Source of the DNA: Halicephalobus mephisto
Lineage: Eukaryota > Nematoda > Chromadorea > Rhabditida > Panagrolaimidae
DNA length: 64,000 nt
NCBI GenBank assembly: GCA_009193035.1
Contig: SWDT01000019.1
Coordinates: 372,001-436,000, forward strand
Direction of reading: 5' to 3'
The first letter of the stretch is position 1, and every line of letters starts with the position of its first letter. Shown here piece after piece: positions 1-8,125 of the stretch. A program made the translations under genes and the position numbers. The notes below the pieces were generated by a model, which did no database searches, was not told where the DNA came from, and worked only from the letters and a program-made list of their open reading frames with translations.

Positions 1-1626
1 AGAGCGAAAATGACAAACAATAACTAAACTATTGCCTTTATTAGTACGAATAAAATTTCGCTCAAAAATTTTAAAAGGAAAAAATTTTTACGATGAAATT
101 TTTTACTCTATAATTGTTCACTTTTGAGTGTGAATAGAAATGTAAAAAATAATAAAACTGACTTTTGCCGTGAAATTTTTCGAAGAAAATAATTAACTTA
201 TTTTATATTAAATATAATTTAAATTTTACACAAAAATGTAAAAAAAGTAAAATAAATTCCTATCACGAAAATATTTGATGATCAAAATTCACTTATTTTA
301 TCTGAAATAAGATCCAAATTAATCAAAACATGAACCGGATCTAGAATATCAAAGTAGGGAAGAATGTTGTTTGATCTTTTAAAATAAAATAAAAATATCA
401 TTTGTTAAAGTCTATCGACAATTAAACGTGTTTTATAATTTATTTATTTAAATTAATTAATTTTATGTTATTTTATGTTATTTAATTTATTTATTTTATG
501 TTATTTATTTCCCTTTCAATTGATTTCATAAGAAACAAAAGGGAACAGAAAATGAAAAAAAAATCTTCATTGGTTATTTTGAGGAGTTCGCCGATATTGT
601 TTGTTCCTATTCATTTAAAGTCATTTTCTATCGGGATGGGAGTTGTTCACGTTTCCTTTTTCCAGTAGGTTCCTCAGGTTGTAAGGAGCGTGTTTTATAA
701 TTTTAAATAAAATTTAATTATCAAAATTCGAATTACCGGATACAGTAACCAATTCGGGAGTTTCAACTGTTTCCGAATCCGTAATAAAATTAAAGTTTCT
801 TCATTAAAATTATTTTTGTTTTTATTCTGAAATATTTACTTTGAAAAACCTACTGTAAAAGTACCCTGTTGATGGGATACTAGGAAAATCAAAAATTAAG
901 TAGCCTTTGTACAAGTTACTGTTATCTTTTTTCTTGGTAATTTTTTTTGATCGTATATTTCGGAGATTTTTTTCAATACGCTTATCTTCATTATACATCC
1001 AAAAATCACTCGTTGCTTAATTGTCCAAAATATAATCGTTTCAATTTTTCCATTCAAAAAACTCAAATTTACTACAATTTCTGTACAAAGAATACGGTAA
1101 TTACTTTATCAGCGATCTATAATCATTCTATCGAGCAAACAGAAAAAAATCCTTTTCCGCTAAAAAACATTTTTTTCGTTACACTTAAAATTTTTCTTCT
1201 GTTATAATCAGTTGTTCATTTTTCCAAATCCTCGATTTTTGGATTCGAATTTTTCAATTTTCGAACTTGAACTGGTTCGAATTCGATCATTTAAAAAAAA
1301 TTTATATTATTTTTAATCACTTATGGAAACTTTTTTGCAATTTTTTGTTGTAGAAGCTTTATTTTCAAATCGCATAAAATAAAAATTTGCATTTCATAAA
1401 ATCGAATTAATTCAAAATTCGGTTCGAAATCGACAACTTTGGTCGTGATTTTAATAAAGTTTTAATTATCCAAATTTGAGATCTGAAAAAAACGAATAAT
1501 CTAGCCGAAATCGCAACATTCTATATAATCGAAAATTTACAACTTTGTTATACTGTAACTTATAAAGTGTGACAATTGTGCTCGAAATACAACCATCACA
1601 CAACCGTAATTTATTATTGTTTACTG
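1..1626. other. AT-rich intergenic sequence, no gene seen
   Basis: Low-complexity A/T sequence with homopolymer runs. The only open frame of note (947-1207, 86 codons) has a composition typical of random AT-rich DNA and no domain, signal peptide or splice context that I trust. I see no RNA gene or clear repeat here. Confidence 0.6.
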
Positions 1627-1639
1627 TAATGCTTCTATA

Positions 1640-1964
1640 TAGTCGGTGGTGGTATGGAGACGGCGGGTACAAAATACCACGGATCGGAGCGCAGGTTCGA
1701 ATCCCGGTCGGCCCGAACCCGAGGTCGTAAAGCTACTCCACCTTCTCAGGAGATCTTGTAGCGAAGTGGGGACACATTCAATGTGGAAGATAAGGCGAGT
1801 CCGAGTGCTGCTGGCTCCAGCGGACCCATAGACCAAAATTGACCCCTAAGGTCAACGTAGCAAGCCCGTCTTCGCCACACCCAGCAGTTTTCTAGAACTT
1901 CCCGATACCTGCTGATTTGGAAAGTTCCGTCAAGCTTGATTACTGGGCCTCTTTTATCTTATCT
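1640..1964 (+). mobile_element. tRNA-derived SINE with target-site duplications
   Basis: A GC-rich 325-bp block in AT-rich DNA. A pol III B box, GGTTCGAATCC, lies at 1694-1704, with an A-box-like TGGTGGTATGG about 45 bp upstream, so the head is tRNA-like. The body is unrelated to tRNA and the 3' end is a short TTATC/TTATCTTA tail. It is bounded by a near-perfect 13-bp direct repeat, TAATG(C/T)TTCTATA, at 1627-1639 and 1965-1977, as expected of LINE-mobilised insertion. The ORFs drawn through it on both strands are incidental. Confidence 0.8.
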
Positions 1965-1981
1965 TAATGTTTCTATAATAA

Positions 1982-2480
1982 TGGTAAAATTAATGGTTGG
2001 ATCGTCGCTGGGGAATCCGGATCTGCGTGTAGACACAAATATGTGGAAATAACTTTATTGGGGCCACAGTCACGAGATAAAACACAACTCTCTTACAAAT
2101 CTTCTTCTTCCTGGCGTTTATCCCGGGACGGGGTCCGCTCTTTTGGTTTTGGTTCTCCAGAAATCTCGGTTGCGAGCTAGACTGGGTCGTAGTCCAACGG
2201 CTTCCATGTCTTGGTGAAGAGTGTCGCGCCATCGGAGTTTCGGTCGGCCTGGAGCCTGAATTTGCATTCCTGACTTAGCCACTGTGTCGTTGTCTGCACG
2301 GTAGATGTGTCCGAACCACTGCAGTCGTCGTTCCCTCATCTACAACTCTCTTACAAATATTGCGCAATTTTAAAATTCCCGCCAATCTGCAATCGTACAC
2401 CTTTCGTTGGTCCTCAGGGTATTTCCCTTCGGGACCAACGTTGTCCTGCTTGTACTCAAATAGATCGTGCACAATTCAAC
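1982..2480 (-). repeat. Unclassified repeat-like segment, interrupted by a LINE
   Basis: A higher-GC segment whose minus strand reads open from about 2472, across the LINE insertion site, to about 1990 once the inserted 241 bp and one target-duplication copy are ignored. It contains AATAAA near its minus-strand 3' end. It could be an LTR or other retroelement remnant, or a degraded exon. I recognise no domain and assign no function. Confidence 0.3.
2101..2341 (-). mobile_element. 5'-truncated non-LTR retrotransposon, 3' end only
   Basis: The minus strand encodes the typical C-terminal tail of a LINE endonuclease-reverse transcriptase: RRLQWFGHIYRA near the start, then GRPKLRWRD, and a final RADPVPG. 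It ends in a GAA-rich tail, seen as CTTCTTCTTCC on the plus strand at 2101. A perfect 17-bp target-site duplication (ACAACTCTCTTACAAAT, 2084-2100 and 2342-2358) brackets the insert. Only the last 70 or so codons are present, so it is dead on arrival. It belongs to a different subfamily from the LINE at 8126. Confidence 0.9.
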
Positions 2481-2989
2481 AATAATATATTATCTAATTT
2501 CTATAAATTTTACGTTAATCATGAAAGGAAAAATTGGTCAGCTGACTTATAGTCCAAAATTTCCCTCATTGAGTTTTTTCAAAATTTTATAGTTTCTTTT
2601 TCGTTGGAAATAAAATTTAAAAAAATTAGAATTCCCAAACATCTGATAAAAACTTGTAAAAATATCTAAAATCAACAGTTTGAAAACCGGTATCGAGATA
2701 ATTTCGTGACTCTAAAACTTTTTAGAATCTTGTGAAAATTTGGAAAATTCGTGTTGAGAAATCTTCGTAATAATATCAATTTATAATTTCTATAATTTTT
2801 ATAATAATGTAATTTTTGTTGTTTTTAACCAGAAGAGCAATTTTAATGCTTTTGAAACTTCATTTTTTGGATAATTCCAAAATAAACAACCCCGATTCTT
2901 CAGCATCAAACTGATAATAAAGAAATAGGCGTTGTCGGGAAACTAGATCTGGCCTCATCTAGTCCGAAACTAATATGGAAGGAAAAACG

Positions 2990-3060
2990 TCTCTTGGCAG
3001 GCATCGAACCCGCATCGTCTTGCTATCCGAGCAAGTGCTTTTCTCTTAAGCTACGAGAAC
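2990..3060 (-). ncRNA. tRNA-like cloverleaf inside LTR-like element, copy 1
   Basis: The minus strand folds as a class I tRNA. The acceptor stem is imperfect (GTTCTCG with CAAGAGA). The D arm is perfect (GCTT/AAGC), the anticodon stem is perfect (CTTGC/GCAAG), and the T arm is GCGGG/CCTGC with one wobble pair. The A box is TAGCTTAAGAG and the B box GGTTCGATGCC. A TTTTT pol III terminator follows two bases after the acceptor. Position 33 is C instead of the near-universal U, so it is unlikely to be a decoding tRNA. It more plausibly acts as a pol III promoter or structural module of the element. Confidence 0.7.
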
Positions 3061-3125
3061 GACCTTTTCCATTCCATTCCTGGAAGCAGAATCGTTTCTC
3101 CTGAACGATTGCTCCTTTCTCGCTA

Positions 3126-3447
3126 CTGTAGTAAAGTAATGTAGTAAAGGTGGTGTTATACGAGGGATGTCGATGGAGTGACATCTTGGGAGCTCCTTGA
3201 TTGGACAGAAGACTGTTGGTTCCTACTATTAGCAATTACTCTTGTTTATCTCAACATAAACATAGAACAAAGAAAGAAAAGATCCTTATTTAATCAAAGT
3301 CAAACTCGGACCAGTTTAAAGCTGGATTTTCTCAAAGATTGACTCTCTAACACTTTAGTCTCACCTCCCAGGCGTCGGCTGACTGGGCGGAGCTTTGAGC
3401 ATTCTGTCTAGGCCGTTCCAGTTTAACTCCGTACTTTATGCCTACAC
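3126..3447. mobile_element. MITE-like insert nested in the LTR-like element
   Basis: A 322-bp block absent from the sister copy at 17405-17616. It is flanked by TA on both sides (3124-3125 and 3448-3449), with imperfect inverted ends: TGTAG then TAAAGTA at one end, TACTTTATGCCTACA at the other. TA duplication with short inverted repeats suggests a non-autonomous TA-inserting DNA transposon. Diverged relatives occur around 7910-8125 plus 10834-10890, and at 26239-26410. It contains the empty-site version of the LINE target (3224-3237). Confidence 0.6.
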
Positions 3448-3584
3448 TACGCTTAATGTCGCGACAGGCGTTTTTGTTTTATTTTTCCTCGAATGCTTAA
3501 CATCCTTAAAAAAACTTCTTATTGAAATTGTTTGATTTTTACAACAAAACTTTTATTGAATAAAAATTACTGTAGTTTTCAGAA

Positions 3585-4324
3585 ATGAATCCGAATGTAG
3601 ATTCATATTCGCATTTAGAAAGTTTGAGCGAACAAAACAACGACGATCTTAATAAACGTCCAAAAAGACTCGATCCAACTCAAGTAACTCCAGCACCAAA
3701 TAATGAGAATCCTTACCAACAAATATCTGATGACAATGTTGGAGCTGTCAGAATGATATCTAGTCCATACATCCCCAACCTTGTTTATCAAAATGAATGT
3801 TACCCGAGTTTTGGAGATATCCCACAGTTTCCACAACTCCTTCATTCAAATGAGCTTCCTCAGATGATCGTAAATGAGTCACTGGTAATCGGAACTAAGT
3901 CACAGATCCCTTTAAGAAAAGTAAACGAATTGTACAACTACCCCATTCTGAGGAATATCAACCGCTTCCATCCTTCCAAAATGAATAAGATAATCAATTA
4001 TTTAACAAAGGAAGCAGAGGAAGAGTGAGATCCTTAATATTTAAAAATTAAAAAAAAATATTTTAGAAAGTTCAATAATAAACGCGGTTTGCTTTTTATT
4101 TTCAATAAATGGATTCATACCTTACTTGGGCCTTATTGTATAAGGTACAGAATCAATATTTTCAACAACAACCGATTACTGTGTTTGTTACGGAGATCGT
4201 TGGTAGCTGCCAAACTTCATCCGAATACGAAGCATTTAAGAAAAAGTCTCCGAAAATCCATCAGAAAATTGAGTAAGACATCGTGTAATTGATAAAAACA
4301 ATCAATATTTTTTCAGCGGTTTAG
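3585..4324 (+). CDS. Small orphan protein, paralogue of the 17.9-kb gene
   Basis: Proposed exons are 3585-4024, 4067-4272 and 4317-4324. The introns read GTGAGAT...TTTTAG and GTAAGAC...TTTCAG, and both keep frame. The start ATG lies two bases after TTTTCAG, a probable spliced-leader acceptor, and the same TGTAGTTTTCAG precedes the paralogue's ATG. Exon 1 encodes a polar domain with the signature RLDPTQVTPAPNNENPYQQ. Exon 2 encodes a basic segment (FIFNKW, then INIF, then KLHPNT) aligning with exon 3 of the paralogue (INIFPTECLL, ELSPDTT). Relative to that gene it lacks the second copy of the repeated exon and ends early: exon 3 reaches TAG after two codons. If intron 2 is retained, the ORF ends at 4292. 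I recognise no known family and see no signal peptide or membrane segment, so the protein is probably intracellular. Function unknown. Confidence 0.55.
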
Positions 4325-6526
4325 TCGAAATATTTTAAAAACCCTCTCCGACATCAGAAACATCATATTTGAACCTTTGCACATAAATTTTCTTGAAAAT
4401 TAGCGTTGAATTTTCACTTTAATAATCCGTATATCTTAATATAAACTTGTATAATCGATGCAATGTTTAGTTTTACAAATCCCCAAAAAATGAATATGTT
4501 ACTGGGTGTAATTTTTTTATTTTATATTATTGTAAAGTTCATTATTCACAGGTGATGTCGTAATATAATCAATAAAAGACCTGATATAACATCGTTGGTT
4601 GTAATTGATATACTCTAGAATTCCGCTATGACAGACTTTCCTCTTGTCTTTTCACGGTTTGCGCTGAAAACTGAGCTTGAAGGACAAAAAGATACCTTTC
4701 AAAGTTGGTTCTAACTTTTCAATATGACAATAACAGTGATTAATGACTTTCAACCTTAAAAACGGAATAAAAATTGCATCTAGTAGAAATCTGATTCGGG
4801 TATTTGATTTCTAGATTTAGCTTTATTGTTATGCCATTACATACATACAACCTTGGTAGAATCAAGAAAAAAAACCATAAATTTCCCCAAAAATTGCTGC
4901 TTTTCAACTTATAATTCACCAAGTTTGATTGTATGAAGATCAAAGAACATTGTTCACATGTTATTGATTTTTCCTAATTATAAGCTTATTGATGACAATC
5001 TATGAAAAATAAAGAATGTTATGCATGAAGGAAGAAGCATCTTGACATAAATGTTAGTTGAATTTCCCTGATACCAAAAGTTGATGAATTCTGCAAATTA
5101 TTTACAGGGGGAATTTTCAGAAAGTGTAAGTTGATTTTTTATAATCATACTAGAATCATTAAAAGTGTTTATCTTTTGATCATATGAAAGGAAAAAAATT
5201 AAGAACATAATCTTCTGAACTCAAATAATGAAATACAAGCTTGGATCCTAATAGAACATTTCCTTTTTTTTATTTTCCAAAAAATCAATATACCGGAAGT
5301 TTCTATCATTGAACTTTTAGTTCCAACTTCCTAAATTACTTTATAGCTTCACAGTTTTCTAGAACCAATCCCTAGTAAGATTCATGTTTGGTTTTCCATA
5401 TCAAAGTTTGCTTTCTCACGTATATAACCTTGTCTAATAACTTATTATCTGACAGTGTTGGCTTGCCAAAATATAGTTTTATCTAATTTATCATCCACGT
5501 GATTGAGATTCCAAGGATAGTTTCAAGATAAATAGATCCATAAACATTATGATGTCATTCTGAACAAAGAACGATTTTATATAAATAACTGTTAGAAAAT
5601 AAAAAAATTCAAATATCATCTTTAAAAATTTTTACTTTTACTGACTTTTTAACTTTTAAAGTTTACCATGCACTTACTGTTTAAATCTGAGGATAGCAAT
5701 AAAGTTAACACCAAAGTTTTATAAAAAAATGGAACTTTTACATAAAACAACTCTTAACGCATTTAGATGAAATGCTTTGTACTTTTATTTTCTATTTTCT
5801 ATTTTCTTTATCTTTTTATCCATATCTTTCTCATCATTTATTATGTTAGCTTCATATCTTCAGTAGTAATATCAATATTATGTCCGTATTTTCTCTATCA
5901 TACTTAAACGAAAAAGCCCAAAAATGCATTACGTACGGGATGGTATTTTTCAACTTATTGAAGTTTTTTCATGATCTTAAAGACTTGAATTGGATCTCCT
6001 ACTTTTTATATTACAATTTCAGTGAAGAGCAATGATTCCGATACAGTTACTTGATATATTCATTTTATTCAAATAATAAAGTGCCGATCCTTGAGAAGAA
6101 CGAAAACAAGATTTTTTCTATAATCTATTATACATCCCCAATGGAGAAACATGTTAGTAAATCACACTCTCTTCGGCTTGTTAGTAACATCAGATTCAAA
6201 TTAGTATTTACGCAAGTCAAAGCATAAACTGTAATAAATCATTCATCTGTTTTCGTCTTTTCTACTTACTAAATAGTAGGTTCAGTGAGTTTTTTACTGC
6301 GTAATGATTCATTCAGGAAGAGAGGAATTGTAATTGATCATAAGTACTTTGTTTCTCTCAAAATACTACTTTAATCTGAATTAAGAAACATTTTTTCGGT
6401 ACCTACAGTGGACCTCAAGTCGGTGTTTTATATTTTCTACTACTTTAATAGAATTTTCATTTATAAGATTGGAACTGCTGGTTCTTAGTTTCTAAACTTC
6501 ATACGAATTTTGATATTTAAATCACT
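4325..6526. other. Intergenic, no gene seen
   Basis: AT-rich sequence without a convincing ORF on either strand. The 4740-4943 minus ORF is short and has no splice or start context. I find no RNA gene and no clear tandem repeat. Confidence 0.55.
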
Positions 6527-7346
6527 ATGAAAATATACATTCTGATAAGTAAGAATTTCAGTGCTTTCCTGAGTGGAAGTTTATTTGAAAATTGATGTTG
6601 ATGTATTAATTTTAGGTTTATTGGGTGCTGTTTCCTTTACGACCGCTTTTGTTTCTGATGGTTTTTATAAAAGTAGATTTCAATATTATATCATCTTAGA
6701 TGGTGAAACCAATGGGATTATAACCTATGAAACAACAAAAAACGAAACCAAAATGTTTCACTTCAAAATTCCTGTGTTTAACAATAGAAACAGAAACTTT
6801 TTAAATTTAAAAAATCAACCGTTTACTGATAAAATTATTCTGGAATTTTACCCAGATAATATCATTCCGAAAAATCCTACTAGCCGTCCATGGAACTTCA
6901 CTATTATCTTCAAGGAAGATTCTGTACAACTCAACAAATCTTACGTTATTGAAAATTATATTCTTTCTGTTGAATTTTACCAAGAAGTCTTTCAAAACCC
7001 CGTTAGGCAATTTTACAATTACACCAAAAGTAACGAATCTACAGTTATATGTCACGGAGAGGATATTGGGTTCACTTGTTCCAAATCCAAATTTTCTTTC
7101 AATAATGACTCTATTATTGCTTTGGAATATTTGAAAATTGTTCCTTCTGGATTGCCTGATTTTTCCAACTCTACAGATACTGAAGAATATAGGAAATGTA
7201 ACTTGCATGTCCATGTTTCTTATATAATTTTGACTATTGTCGGTGCCTGCTGGGCTAGTCTCATGATTATTATTTCCATTATTTACTTTACTAAATATGT
7301 TCATACTCGTGTCCTAGCCAACCGTGAACGATATAATTCAGTCTAA
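6527..7346 (+). CDS. Secreted or single-pass type I membrane protein, unknown family
   Basis: Two exons: 6527-6548 (ATG plus seven codons) and 6616-7346, joined across a 67-bp GTAAG...TTTTAG intron. The product is 250 residues. Splicing matters because it creates a textbook signal peptide, MKIYILIS joined to LLGAVSFTTAFVSDG, whereas the longer unspliced ORF begins at a non-ATG codon directly after a stop. The ectodomain (about residues 22-205) is rich in Asn, Phe and Tyr with many N-x-S/T sites (NFT, NKS, NYT, NES, NDS, NST) and a few cysteines. A strong transmembrane helix (about 211-235, YIILTIVGACWASLMIIISI) is followed by a short basic tail ending RERYNSV. I do not recognise the fold. It could be a nematode-specific surface receptor or adhesion protein. 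Confidence 0.7.
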
Positions 7347-7779
7347 CTGAAAAGCTTAATCTTGAAGATCCTCAATTAAGAAATTCTTGTTTTACTACAG
7401 GATTCAGGACGTACTATTTCGACGGTTGTTTGGAACTTCAAACTTATTTATGTCATTTTTATCATTTATAAAAATTTCTTCATTACTATGTTTCATATTT
7501 TAAATAAATTTCTTTGTAATTGAAAAGAATTCAATTTCGGTGATTTTCCAGATTTTATTGTTTGATCTTTCATGTTAATTTTCAGAAATATCAGTAATAT
7601 TCAATAATTGCTTTATTATGATAAAAAATAAATTCCACTGATTTATATAAGGACACTAGAATTTAACAGCTGAAAAGATCTTTTTTGAAACTGATACTTA
7701 TGTTATGAATTTTACTTATTTTTCACTATTGAAAGACAATTTTGTGGATTATAAAGTTTTATAAATAAAAGTTATAGAC
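7347..7779. other. Intergenic, no gene seen
   Basis: AT-rich spacer of about 430 bp. It contains TATAAAGTTTTATAAATAAAAG just upstream of the ATG at 7780, which could be a weak core promoter for the broken ORF there. Nothing else is recognisable. Confidence 0.4.
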
Positions 7780-7909
7780 ATGCTGAGGAAAATAAAACTG
7801 ATACATTTCCAACTTCTGGAGGTCTCTATCGTAAAGAAGTTTTCTCTCATGACAGAGAATATTTCTCCTGAACAAATTTTGAAAACTGAATCCATCAAGG
7901 CTGTAGGAA

Positions 7910-8125
7910 TAAAGATCGGAGTTAAACCGGAACGGCCTAGACAGAATGCCCAAAGCTCCGCCCAGTCAGCCGACGCCTGTGAAGTGAGACTAAAGTGTTA
8001 GAGAGTCAGTCTTTAAGAAATTCCAACTTCAGACTGGTCCGAGTTTGACTTTGATTAAATAAGGATCTTTTCTTCTCTTTGTTCTATGTTTATGTTGAGA
8101 TAAACAAGAGTAATTGCTAATAGTA
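7910..8125 (+). mobile_element. Diverged copy of the 322-bp MITE-like repeat, left part
   Basis: Runs from TGTAGGAATAAAG to AATTGCTAATAGTA and matches the reverse complement of 3224-3447 closely, including CGCCCAGTCAGCCGACGCC. Its continuation after the LINE (10834 to about 10890) matches 3165-3223. Together they show a once-continuous repeat split by the LINE. The outer boundaries are blurred and I see no target duplication. Confidence 0.75.

Larger units (their letters stand above)
2933..3466 (-). mobile_element. LTR-like element with internal tRNA cloverleaf, copy 1 (carries a nested insert)
   Basis: On the minus strand the element starts TGTCGCGACATTAAG and ends CCCGACA, giving TGTCG...CGACA termini. 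It is flanked by a perfect 5-bp target duplication, GGCGT, at 2928-2932 and 3467-3471. TG...CA ends with a 5-bp duplication are the hallmark of an LTR (solo LTR or TRIM). A tRNA-like sequence with a downstream T5 tract lies inside. A second copy at 17405-17616 lacks the 322-bp block at 3126-3447, which is therefore a nested insertion. No retroviral coding sequence is present. Without a full-length relative, a non-autonomous DNA element cannot be excluded. Confidence 0.75.

Noticed and set aside
1621..1836. Opposed ORFs at 1.6-1.8 kb
   Set aside because: Entirely within the tRNA-derived SINE.
2990..3060. A genuine cellular tRNA gene
   Set aside because: It lies inside a mobile element, position 33 is not U, the acceptor stem is imperfect, and the second copy has decayed arms.
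3023..3235. 70-codon minus ORF within the LTR/MITE copy
   Set aside because: Same repeat sequence as 10822 onwards. The peptide is just translated repeat with no protein family signature.
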